A DNA stretch of 64,000 bases from Bathynomus jamesi (lineage: Eukaryota > Arthropoda > Malacostraca > Isopoda > Cirolanidae): positions 726,001 to 790,000 of the forward strand of contig JAJOZX010000919.1 in NCBI GenBank assembly GCA_023014485.1, in the 5' to 3' direction. The translations under genes and the position numbers were made by a program. Below are positions 52,188 to 61,884 of the stretch, piece after piece. How positions within the stretch are numbered: the first letter of the stretch is position 1; every line of letters begins with the position of its first letter. The notes beneath the pieces are model-generated. The model did not search any database. It was not told the DNA's origin and was given only the letters and a program-made list of their open reading frames with translations.

Positions 52188-52254
52188 GTAGGTAGCATTC
52201 CATTCCTGGGTTCATAGCATTTAACTTTAACTAACACTCACCTTTATCTTTCAG
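52188..52254 (+). other. candidate 67-nt 5'-UTR intron
   Basis: GTAGGT donor at 52188, a CTAAC branch-like site near 52230 and a CTTTATCTTTCAG acceptor ending at 52254, nine nucleotides before the ATG. The three signals have textbook order and spacing for a small arthropod intron. Confidence 0.45.
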
Positions 52255-52262
52255 GTGCCATC

Positions 52263-53352
52263 ATGGAGCAGTGGACGTTAGAACACCGCATGTTCGCGTA
52301 TGATCATTTTGTTAGGAGTGGCGAGTCAGTGACAGCAGTTCAGCGTGCGTTTCGCCGCAGATTCAACATTCATCGAAATGACTCTGTTCCCGCTCGTGAC
52401 ACAATCTTACGTTGGGTTAACAATCTTCGAACAGGAGGCTCAATAATGAAAACAAAACCGAAGGGGCCGCAACGCACTGTGCGTACTCCAGAGAACGTTG
52501 AAAGGGTCAGACAAGCGATGTTGCAAAGCCCAGGCCGCTCTGCTCGGAGACATTCAGCTGCACTCGGAATCAGCAATCGTACTGTTAGACGGATTTTGCT
52601 GAAGAAATTACATTTTCACCCATACAAGTTAGCGATGGTGCAGGAATTGAATGTAAACGATTGCCCCAACGACTGAATTTGCACAGGAAATGCTTGCACT
52701 TTATGAGCAGAATGAAAACATGATGGTGGTAATGAGTGATGAAGCCCATTTCCACCTTAATGGGGCCGTCAACAATCAAAACTGTCGGTATTGGGCTGCT
52801 GAAAATCCGCGACAACTCCATGAAAAACCGCTGCATAGCCCTAAGGTTACAGTTTGGTGCGCGGTGGGAAAGTTTGGCGTCATCGGTCCCTATTTCTTCG
52901 AACAAAATGGGGTTACCGTTACCATAACATCTGGGCGTTACATTGAGATGGTGAACACCTTTTTCATCCCTGAGTTACGAAGAAGGCGTATTGCTCGTCG
53001 ACATTTGTGGTTTCAGCAAGATGGGGCCACGCCACACACCGCCAGAGCGTCAATGGCTGTTCTTCGCCCCCCGTTTCCCAACCATCTCATTTCGAGATTT
53101 GGTGACATTGCATGGCCCCCTCGGTCCCCTGACTTGTCCACATGTGACTTCTTTCTATGGGGGTACCTCAAGTCACGTGTCTACGAGGACAAGCCCCGTA
53201 CATTAGATGCATTGAAGGAAGCGATCCGTCAACAAATCATCCAAATCAACAGAGACCTGCTGGGAAGAGTGGAGGCCAATTTTCGTAAACGCCTTCAACA
53301 ATGCGTCGACGGCCAAGGACATCATATGCCAGATATAATTTTCGGTACATGA
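52263..53352 (+). pseudogene. DD41D transposase, full length with a two-base lesion
   Basis: 52263-52676 encodes the DNA-binding half. EQWTLEHRMFAYDHFVRSGE starts the first helix-turn-helix, LRTGGSIMKTKPKGPQRTVR is the linker, and ALGISNRTVRRILLKK is the second. Between 52665 and 52690 two single-base losses shift the frame. From 52690 the catalytic half is open to TGA: VVMSDEAHFHLNGAVNNQN (first Asp), WFQQDGATPHTARASM (second), [20 protein letters not shown] (third, 41 residues on). Total about 360 residues, as expected for the family. All catalytic residues are present, so an intact relative probably existed recently. An alternative is that the small lesion is a sequencing or assembly error. 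Confidence 0.92.
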
Positions 53353-53472
53353 TTATTATGACATGAAATGCTATGTTCTTACGAATGTTGTTCTACCAAT
53401 ATATTTTCTTTACAAAAATAAATATCATTTTCCTGATTATTCCAAAAACACTTGGTTCCCGTGCCCCACCCG

Positions 53473-53833
53473 TTATTAAAAAATTTCGTTTTTACATAAA
53501 TCAACATTTATACCAAAAAAAAAATTCATAAAAATATTGAATTAAAACTAAAAAACAACAAAAAACAAAAAAAAAACCTTTTTTTTTTTTTCCTTCCTCA
53601 GTCATTCCAAAGCGAAAGTTTAGCGTTAGCGTAAATTCTAATTTCCAAAAACATTTGCTCCAAATTTGAAAAATAATTTGGCAAGACGTGAACGAAACAT
53701 TGTAAAAATCATATCCGACAGAAAGCGGACGATAAAGTAAGAAACAAAATGACGAAAGTGAGTGAAATAAAATTGAATTTTATTGCGTATATGAAGATGA
53801 TGAATCAGATAAAGAAATTTAAGGCTAGTAGGG

Positions 53834-53835
<2 letters not shown>
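53473..53835. other. no gene recognised
   Basis: A-rich then T-rich stretches; no motif. Confidence 0.5.
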
Positions 53836-53869
<34 letters not shown>

Positions 53870-53899
53870 TCTCTCTCTCTCTCCCTCTCTTCTCTCTCC

Positions 53900-53931
<32 letters not shown>

Positions 53932-53948
53932 CCTCTCTCTCTCTCTCT
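53836..53948. repeat. (TC)n with CTCC interruptions
   Basis: A 113-bp array directly abutting the truncated 5' end of LINE-A. Confidence 0.97.
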
Positions 53949-54712
53949 GCAAGGTCATGCACATTGGCTACCCCAATCCCAAATCGGACTACTCCATGTT
54001 GGGGAGTAATATCGAGGCTACTGATTTGGAAAAGGACTTGGGTGTGCTAATTAGCAACGACCTTAAGTTTACCAAACAGTGCGTAGAGGTGGAAAAGAAA
54101 GCCCAGAAGCTGTTTGGTTGTATCAGGAGACAATTTCGATTTCGGAACAAGGAGATTGTGCTCTCTCTGTACAATTCTCTGGTTCGGCCACACCTGGAGT
54201 ATGCTGTGCAGTTCTGGTCGCCCACCGTCAGGAAAGACATTGACAGGCTGGAGCGAGTGCAGGCGAGGGCCACAAAGTTAATCCCTTCCGTTAGGCATAT
54301 GGGCTACAATCGACGCTTACGCGCCCTGAATTTGTTTTCGCTGGAAACTCGGAGGCTGCGCGGTCAACTCATCGAGGTTTTCAAGCTCTTACGCGGGTTC
54401 AACAATGTCGATTTTAGAAGCATGTTTAGTTTAAATGATAACTCAACTCGCAACAATGGTTGGAAGTTGGATTTGAAACGGTTTAGCACTAGTGTGTGTG
54501 GGAATTACTTTACCTATAAGATCTGTGACACGTGGAACAGGCTACCTTCAGAAGTTGTGAACAGTTCTTCTGTGGATCTGTTCAAGAAAAGGTTAGACCG
54601 AATCTTGCACACTATTTGAGGGTGTAGGAATTTTTCCCTGGCAACCGTTGCCATTGGTACCTCCTCGGTATGGGCCGCAAGGCCTTTTGAGGTACTTCTT
54701 ATCCTTTTAACT
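53949..54712 (+). mobile_element. LINE-A, 5'-truncated copy within (TC)n
   Basis: Starts GCAAGGTCATGCACATTGG, equivalent to residue about 643 of LINE-A, and ends in the usual 3' UTR, with (TC)n on both sides. No target duplication other than the array. Confidence 0.93.
53957..54619 (+). CDS. LINE-A ORF2 C-terminal domain (partial)
   Basis: 220 open codons matching the end of the 24.4-kb frame with few substitutions: LEKDLGVLISNDLKFTKQC, LVRPHLEYAVQFWSP, RLERVQARATKLIPSVRHMG and the RILHTI end. It is the thumb and C-terminal region only, with no RT active site. The lack of stops suggests recent insertion rather than function. Confidence 0.9.
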   Translation: MHIGYPNPKSDYSMLGSNIEATDLEKDLGVLISNDLKFTKQCVEVEKKAQKLFGCIRRQFRFRNKEIVLSLYNSLVRPHLEYAVQFWSPTVRKDIDRLERVQARATKLIPSVRHMGYNRRLRALNLFSLETRRLRGQLIEVFKLLRGFNNVDFRSMFSLNDNSTRNNGWKLDLKRFSTSVCGNYFTYKICDTWNRLPSEVVNSSSVDLFKKRLDRILHTI

Positions 54713-54741
54713 CACTCTCTCTCTCTCTCTCTCTCGCTCTC

Positions 54742-54800
<59 letters not shown>
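54713..54800. repeat. (TC)n-(TA)n compound microsatellite
   Basis: TC array after the LINE-A tail, then TA. Confidence 0.96.
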
Positions 54801-54806
<6 letters not shown>

Positions 54807-55001
54807 TTACTACTACCAGTACTTCATGCTACCTTAAGATTTTCCACACTCATTTTTTTTTATTTTATTTTAGATTAGATTAGATTAGGTTAGGTGAACC
54901 TAACCAAAACTGAACCCCAAAAAACATCTACAAGAAAGTAGTCGCTATTTTGCGTGTAGGAGGAAAGTGATACAAATGACAACACCGAATGGAGCTGACG
55001 T

Positions 55002-55059
<58 letters not shown>

Positions 55060-55232
55060 CACTTTCCTCCTACACGCAAAAATAGCGACTACTTTCTTGT
55101 AGGAGATGTTTTTTGGGGTTCAGTTTTGGTTAGGTTCACCTAACCTAATCTAATCTAATCTAAAATAAAATTTAAAAAATGAGTGTGGAAAATCTTAAGG
55201 TAGCATGAAGTACTGGTAGTAGTAATTTAATT
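54801..55232. mobile_element. foldback element with ~170-bp arms around a microsatellite
   Basis: Arms 54801-54972 and 55058-55232 are inverted near-identical copies (TTAAATTACTACTACCAGTA, TTAGATTAGATTAG, ACTACTTTCTTG/CAAGAAAGTAGT). The loop contains (TC)n(TA)n at 55005-55057. Non-coding. Confidence 0.88.
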
Positions 55233-55540
55233 TTGAGTTTTTAATTAAAATCCTAACGCGAATGAAGTATGAAAAAATAATCGTTTTATACGATAAAAGA
55301 GCGCATTCTCTAAACTTTTTAATGGAGCTCCTACCTACATCAATGCAAGCATAAGTGATTAAAAATTTGGAAAAATAAGAGATGTTACATGTAGGACCTC
55401 ATGTAACTTGAATGACCACCGACGAAAATGGAAGAGGAATTTGTTATAATGTTATAATGTTTCAGACCAACAAAGATCCTAGGATTCACTCATGGCTGGT
55501 CTACCTAACCGTGTTCGTAATTGTATATTGTGCATGTCCT
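55233..55540. other. no gene recognised
   Basis: AT-rich; likely includes LINE-B 3' flank. Confidence 0.5.
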
Positions 55541-55701
55541 TCGTGGTGGCGGGAAGGACCTACAATTTTACGTGGTTCCGAACCACAAAGCCTTAATTTT
55601 ACTACCTTAAACTATACCCAATCTATCAACATATGCGTCTAATCGATTTTTAAACATGTTCATAGACGTGCTACCAATTATTTCTACCGGCAAACTATTC
55701 C

Positions 55702-56492
55702 CAGTGGTGGGCACCGTTAACCAAAAAGTTAACTTCGATAACGATAATCCGTTAACCCCAATTTTTAACTCCGATAACGATAATCCGATAATTTTACTAC
55801 AAAGTTAACGGAAGTTAACGATAATCCGTTAACGATAACTATTTCTTTACTAACATTTAAAAAAATCAAGGAAAAAAGCTTTAAAACCCATAGAAAATGT
55901 TTATGTATGCAAAATCCAACAATAAATAGGTATTTAACTGTATTTTTATCAAGTTTTGCAACTTTTTTGCTTAATAACTTTTTTTTTTTTTTTAATAAAA
56001 AATGTACTGATTACATGTTTTGAAACCTTGTAACCACTAACCATTAACTAAATTTTAATTTACCAGAGAATTATTATGGCGGGAACTGAAAGGTAAAATT
56101 AAATTTTAGGCACATTTATTAAAGACTATGACACAATGTGCTGGTTGCCCTTCAGAAAGACCAACTTCTCAAAGTTAGGCCCAACTGCCAGTCTTGACCT
56201 CTTGGGCCTCAGGATGTCCTTGCCGAGAGAGAAGAGCCGTTCCACTGCGGCAGAGGACGGAATTGGCAGACTGAAGTTATGGCGGTTTGAATTCATTCGC
56301 GGAGCGGTGATCTTCCGTGAATGACTCCTCGCAGTTAACGTGTTAACGACTTTAACGGACTAAATATCGAATTATCGGAAGTTAACGGGTCCGATAACGA
56401 TAAATGGAAATTAACTTCCGTTAATAGTCCGTTAAAAAAGTTAACTTCGTTAATTAACTGTTATCGGATTAACGCTTTAGTGCCCAACACTG
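55702..56492 (-). mobile_element. hAT element H4, copy 2, target duplication ACTATTCC
   Basis: Left terminus CAGTGGTGGGCACCGTTAAC; right end TTTAGTGCCCAACACTG. Perfect ACTATTCC at 55694-55701 and 56493-56500. Subterminal GTTAAC/CGATAA arrays. Contains a hAT C-terminus. Confidence 0.95.
56129..56283 (-). pseudogene. H4 hAT transposase C-terminus, copy 2
   Basis: On the minus strand NFSLPIPSSAAVERLFSLGK then DILRPKRSRLAVGPNFEKLV and FLKGNQHIVS before a stop, the dimerisation domain. Confidence 0.88.
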
Positions 56493-57019
56493 ACTATTCC
56501 AGCTATTTACTATTCTATGCGTAAAAAAGTTTTTCGCAACTGCTGTCTCGAACCTTCTACTTGTCAACTTACACCCGTTATTTCTAGTCCTATTATATTG
56601 AGATATTCCGAAAAACCTATCTCTCTCTACATTATCGAACCCATTCATAATTTTGAAAACCTGGATTAGATCACCCTTAGCCTTCTAATCTCGAGTGTAG
56701 TCAATTTAACTTCTTAAGCCTATCTTCGTACGACTTCGACCTAAGCGACGGAATCATCTTAGTTGCTCGTCTTTGAACTCTCTCGATTTTGTCTATATTT
56801 TTCGCATATGCGGATTCCAAAATTGGATCGCGTACTCCAAATGGGGTCTAACTAAAGAGGAACAATAATATCGCGCGATTTGTACTCAAAATTCCGAGCT
56901 ATAAAACCTAGCACTTTGTTCGCTTTATTGACCACTGCTGTACTTTGTTTCGCTACTTTTAAATCACCAGTGACTATAACTCCTAAATCTTTTTCCTGCT
57001 CTACGCTTGCTAACTCGTG

Positions 57020-58960
57020 TTATATATATCCTCCCTAAGAAGAAGTCAATAGCTTTGAAAGACGCCTATGATTTGTGGTGCTTTCATGGTAGATCCAGAT
57101 TAGGACCAGTATACTTGAATATGTGTAGAAGTCGGGGTCAGTATAAGGCGGCCATAAGGCGATGTAAACAGGAAGAAGAGTCTATTCGAGCATCAAAAGC
57201 CTGTGAAGCTAGCATAAATAACGATAATAACAAATTTTGGAAGTTTGTTAAGAATGAAACAGGTGTCAAAAAATGTCCTCCCTCCGACAATCGATGGGGT
57301 GTCGGGGGAGGATGAAATTGCAAAGCTGTGGAAAAACCACTATTCTAACATTCTTAACAGTGTGGGTAGGGATAATCTTAAGATAGATTGCAGCGAAACG
57401 ATTGTGGAAGGGGCAAGGGAAAATACTTTGATATCATTTTCTGAAGTAAAGAGGTTAATTAAAGAGTTAAAGACTGGTTCTGCGTCAGGGGTAGATGACT
57501 TATCGAATGAGCACTTAAAATATGCAAATGACGTAGTATGTCTGTATATATCATTGCTCCTATCAGCCATGCTTGCTCATAGCTATATCCCTGCAGAGTT
57601 CATGAGGGTATATATCTTGCCCCTGGTCAAAAATAAGTACGGAGACATTCTGTCCAGCAATAATTAGAGGCCTATTGCTGTCGCTTCCTGCTTCTCGAAA
57701 CTACTAGAAAAACTCTTGTTATGCTGATTAAATGCTTTCCTATGGACATCTCCTAATCAGTTTGGCTTTAAAAGGTCCCACTCAACTGACCTGTGTATAT
57801 ATGTACTTAAAGAAACAATATCTAAATACATTGACAGTAATTCAACTATTTATAGCTGTTTCCTAGATATAAGTAAGGCATATGATAGGGTGAACCACAA
57901 TATTTTATTTGCAAAACTAGAAGACAGGAAGGTTCCCATGTACATATTAAATTTATTAAAATTTTGGTATTCCCACCAATCTTTCATTGTTAGGTGGGGC
58001 AATGTACTATCCGAGTGTTTTGGCCCCTCTTGCCGGGTGAGACAAGGCTCCTTGCTCTCTCCTTGCTGTTTAATGTGTATATCGACGGATTAATTGCTTC
58101 ACTTAATGAGGCAACAGTGAGATGTTGTATAGATAACACAAGGATAAATAACTTAGTTTATGCCGATGATATGGTGTTAATAAGTCCCTCTGCTAAACGT
58201 CTGGATCGGCTACTAAAAGTCTGCGAAGTGTATTCTCAGAAACTTGATATTCTTTTTAATGTTACAAAAGCTAAGGTTATGCAATTTCATCCTAAAAGCT
58301 GTAATCAGCCAGCTGATATAAGGTTTTAAATGAATGGTGAAGTAATTGAGGACGTACAAGAGTTTAAGTATTTGGGTCAAACTATTACCAGCTCCTTGAG
58401 TGATGACTCGGATATAAGAAAACAATCTCGAAGCCTGTGTGCTAAAGCGAATATGACCATAAGGAACTTTCGATCTGTACAAGTGAAGCTAAAGACACTC
58501 TCTTTCGTACTTTCTGCAGTAATATATACGGACAGCAACTATGGGTGAATTATAAAAAAGTTCTGACAGAACTCTAAATTTGCTGTACAACAGGTCTTTT
58601 AGACTCTTACATAAATTACCCCCGAGATGCTCAGCTTCGCAAATGTTTGCTACCCGCAATGTCCCGAGCTTCCCGGAGGTAACAAGAGTGCTCAACACAG
58701 TCAAATGCAAAGAATTAAAATATCAACCAACCCGCTCATCCAAGCTATCCACGAGTCCTGCCATTTATCCTCTAAGCTATGGACTTCTTGGTACGAAAAC
58801 GTCTGTCTGTAGCTCCACTTAACTTCGACATTACAGTATTATTTCTAATCAATTGTATATACACATGTATTTCTATCCTTAGTATAAGAACTGTCATTGT
58901 ATTAATAATATTTGTCATATGCACTATAGTCTGCTAATAAACCTTTTCATTTTCATTTCA
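57020..58960 (+). pseudogene. LINE-D reverse transcriptase
   Basis: Non-LTR RT in several frames: LINKER KDAYDLWCFHGRSRLGP (from 57060), TGSASGVDDLSNEHLKYA (57470), LPLVKNKYGDILSSNN with a stop where RPIA follows, FLDISKAYDRVNHNI (57862, first catalytic Asp), VRQGSLLSP (58035) and NLVYADDMVLISPS (58158, catalytic pair intact). The C-terminal domain ends in RSFRLLHKLPPRCSAS near 58600. Frameshifts at about 57290, 57700, 58050, 58330 and 58490. The 3' end TTTTCATTTTCATTTCATA abuts the mariner at 58965. Clade uncertain; it is not CR1-like in its motif wording. Confidence 0.85.
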
Positions 58961-58964
58961 TATA

Positions 58965-59870
58965 CAGGGCGTCCCAAAAACATGTATACACACTTTAACA
59001 GCTGATAGCTCAATTGATGTTTCTTCTTTCCAAGTTAAACCCATTAGAATTAATAATGGCAGTCAGACTAAGCTTTGAACAAAGGAAATTCATTCTAAAA
59101 TGCTACTGGAAGTGTGAAAACGCAGTTGAAGTGCAAAGACAGTTTAGGAGGGAGTTTCAAACAGATCCACCAACGCGACTTACCATCACTCGAATTAGAG
59201 ATAAGTTTGAAGCCGATGGAACTGTTCAGAATGTCCACAAGAAGCGTTCCGGAAGACCACGGACATCGACAAGCCCCACAAAGCAAGAAAGAGTACTGGA
59301 AACGTATCACCAAAGTCCAAGAAAATCTGTGCGGCAAGCGAGTCGTGAGGTAGGAATTTCAGAATCGTCTGTCCAACGCATTTTGAAGCGCTGTCAATGG
59401 AAAAGTTACATTCCAAGATTAGTCCATGCTATTAATGAAGATGATGATCCGGACCGAAGAGTGGAGTATTGCGAGTGTACTTGGCACGATGTGGATGTGG
59501 ATTGGACGAAGGGGTTTCGTAGAATACCCTCCGCGTTCACCAGACCTCACACCACTAGACTTTTTTTATGGGGATACTTAAAAGACAAAGTCTACGCTAT
59601 AAAACCTGCAACAGTCGCTGAATTGAGAGCAGCCATTGAACGAGAATGCACACAAATACCAAACGAAATGTTTCGTGATGTTTGCGATTCCATTGCTTCG
59701 CGTTATCAGCAGTGCCTGGACCAGAACGGACGTCAGTTTGAAAACAGGCGTTGACAAAACAATTAAATAATGTCTGTAGATTCTATTACATTTTGAAAAT
59801 GAAATGTATTTTAATAAACACTGCCTTTATAATTATTTAAAGTGTGTATACATTTTTTTGGGACGCCCTG
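58965..59870 (+). mobile_element. DD41D deletion derivative, family d, copy B
   Basis: Termini CAGGGCGTCCCAAAAACATG and the inverted match ending at 59870, TA on both sides. Only a handful of single-base differences from copy A at 17685 over about 900 bp, including the same internal deletion. Confidence 0.95.
59056..59754 (+). pseudogene. family d transposase, internally deleted but open through to the end
   Basis: From ATG 59056 the frame runs uninterrupted to TGA 59752-59754 (232 codons; an upstream Met at 59014 is open too). It encodes the full DNA-binding half, then a short out-of-frame bridge across the third-Asp region (in this frame [14 protein letters not shown]; the catalytic reading is one base over), then back in frame [20 protein letters not shown] to the normal C-terminus. 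The result is a catalytically dead protein with an intact TIR-binding part. Confidence 0.88.
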
Positions 59871-59890
59871 TATATATATATATATATATA

Positions 59891-60213
59891 TATGCTAAAC
59901 ACAGACCGTGCATGGAACAAAGAACTCTTCTGGGAAATTACATCCACGATAGTTCGAATAAGTAATGATAACTAACAAATACTATAGTTTTTTCTTTTTC
60001 ATGATGGAAAGACCAACGTGGGCACCGGGTTACTCTTTGCGAGTAACCCGGTACCCACGTTGGCCTTTCCATCATGAAAAAGAAAAAACTATAGTATTTG
60101 TCATTTATCATCTCTTATTCGAACTATCGTGGATGTAATTTCCCAGAAGAGTTCCTAATTCCATGCACGGTCTGTGTTAGCATATAAGTTTCTTAGGGAA
60201 TCATTCTGAGTTT
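59891..60213. repeat. F1 foldback repeat, copy 4 (largest palindrome)
   Basis: Arms of about 137 bp (59898-60036 and 60040-60176) meet with almost no spacer at TTACTC.TTTGCGAGTAA. One arm equals the F1 core (CCACGTTGG, CATCATGAAAAAGAAAAA, CAGAAGAGTTCCT). Followed by ATCATTCTGAGTTT as in copy 1. Confidence 0.85.
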
Positions 60214-60600
60214 GCACACACACACACACAGTGGCGTTCAAAGTCTGCGTCCACCTCAGTTTTAGACAATTTCTAGAAAATAATACAACTCTGAGAAAGT
60301 ATGTCCGCTATATTAAGGTATTTTCTTTTACAAGAAATGGTATTTCATATATTCTACTACATGTTTAAGTAATGTAGCTTTTATTTCATAAGAAAGGACA
60401 CATTAATGAAAATGGTCCTTTTTGGTCCTGTTACGTTTTTTTTCCTTTGCAGTATAATAACACCGATTTTAACCCATGTATTGGTGACAGACCATCGCCG
60501 AATGTTATTAATCCTCAAAATAGTGTATTCATACAATAATTTTAACATCTGGTCTATTATAACTGATAAAACCAATTAATCAATGTTATTGTAGCAATTT

Positions 60601-60634
60601 GATTAAAAAATAATTAATCATTTTCTCTTTACAG
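60601..60634 (+). other. splice-acceptor-like site before the transposase
   Basis: TTAATCATTTTCTCTTTACAG ends at 60634, twelve nucleotides before ATG 60647. A clear donor was not identified. Confidence 0.35.
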
Positions 60635-60646
60635 GCCGTAATTGAA

Positions 60647-61672
60647 ATGTCTCAAGAACTAAGTTTATCCAAGAGAGAACAAATAATTGCCCTTTCAAGA
60701 GAGAGAATGTCTCAACGCCAGGTCTCGGCAAAAATTAATGTTTCAAAAGGGGCCGTCCAAAGAACTATAAGCAGATATAAAGAATCTGGATCGTGCTCTT
60801 CAAAGACAAGATCTGGCAGACCTAAAGTGACTACTGATTCTGAGGATCATTACATCAAGGTTACATCACTGCGTGACAGAAAAGCCACAGCTACACAGAT
60901 TCAGGCACAGTTGAATGAACAACGGGACTCTCCAATAAGTACAAGTACTATAAAAAGAACTCATAAAAGCTTGTCTCCATGGCAGAGTTGCTGTGTCCAA
61001 ACCACTACTGAGGAAACAAAATAAAGCTAAAAAATTGGAGTGGGCAAGATAATCTCGAAATTTTACTGTAGACGACTGAAAAAAGTTCTTTTTACTGATG
61101 AATCAAAAGTGGAATTTTTTGGGTCTCATAGAAGAGTTTATGTCAGACGTAGAACCAACGAAAAACTGATAGATCCCTGCATGAAACATTCAGTAAAACA
61201 TGGTGGAGGCAACATTCAAGTTTGGGGTTGTTTCACTTATTCTGGAGTTGGAGATCTTCACAGAATCACTTGCACTCTCACAAAAGAGAAGTACCACTCC
61301 ATACAAGTGAGACATACAATACCATCAAGATTGAGGCTTTGTGGTCAAGGATTCATTTTCCAGCAGGATAACGACCCAAAGCACACGTGTAACCTTTGCA
61401 TGAATTATCTCAACAAGAAAAAAGATAAAGGTTTTCTACAAGTTATGAAGTTTCCTCCACAAAGTCCTGATCTCAATCCAATAGAGCATCTTCGGGACCA
61501 TTTGAAGAGTCTGAAAGCTAAAAAGGATATAACTTCTCTTGATTCTCTCTGGGAGAATGTAGAAGAATGCTGGAACGGCATAGCGCAAGATGTTAGCCAG
61601 AAACTTGTCGAATCTATGCCTCACAGAGTGGAAGCTGTCATTAAAGCAAAAGGAAGTCATATCGATTATTAA
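60647..61672 (+). pseudogene. DD38E transposase, lightly damaged
   Basis: 60647 to about 60960 encodes the double helix-turn-helix (KREQIIALSRERMSQRQVSA; GRPKVTTDSEDHYIKV; RDRKATATQIQAQLNEQRDS). A frameshift near 60965, a TAA near 61050 and a one-base loss near 61077 separate it from the catalytic half. That half is open from 61080: VLFTDESKVEFFGSHRRVYV (first Asp), FIFQQDNDPKHTC (second), FPPQSPDLNPIEHLRDHLKS (Glu). Counting gives 38 residues between second Asp and Glu, so DD38E rather than DD34E. The C-terminus ends AVIKAKGSHIDY then TAA. Confidence 0.92.
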
Positions 61673-61884
61673 TAAGATTATGCCATTAAATTGCTAATTT
61701 CTTTACTATTTTATAATAATTACATTTAGAAGCGAATAATGTAACAATAAAAATCAAATTTTGTTGTAGTTATCATATACATTTGTGCAATTTACAATAA
61801 ATTGAGTGATTATAAGGTGGACGCAGATTTGAACGCCACTATACACTATATATACACAATATATATACACGAGTAGATACTTTC

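Larger units (their letters stand above)
52115..53472 (+). mobile_element. DD41D mariner-like element, nearly intact
   Basis: Termini GGGTGGGGCACGGGAATCAA (52117) and the inverted match CTTGGTTCCCGTGCCCCACC (53452-53471) pair for about 28 bp. Length 1.36 kb, typical for autonomous mariner relatives. The gene spans almost the whole interior. Confidence 0.93.
55541..57012 (-). pseudogene. LINE-B RT C-terminus and tail, interrupted by hAT H4
   Basis: On the minus strand from 57012: LASVEQEKDLGVIVTGDLKV, LGFIARNFEYKSRDIIVPL, then in a shifted frame PHLEYAIQFWNPHMRK and IERVQRRATKMIPSLRSKYE. Then come degenerate codons and, beyond the hAT, NSWNSLPVEIIGSTSM then NMFKNRLDAYVDRLG and a stop. It is CR1-like but clearly distinct from LINE-A. 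The 3' region carries the hairpin GTGGTTCGGAACCACG, which recurs in SINE S1. Confidence 0.85.
60229..61841 (+). mobile_element. DD38E Tc1-like transposon, nearly full length
   Basis: Termini AGTGGCGTTCAAA and GTCTGCGTCCACCT (60230-60255) are matched inverted at 61815-61840. The left flank is a (CA)n array, the right flank TATA. The 1.6-kb length and complete gene suggest a recently active copy. Confidence 0.92.
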
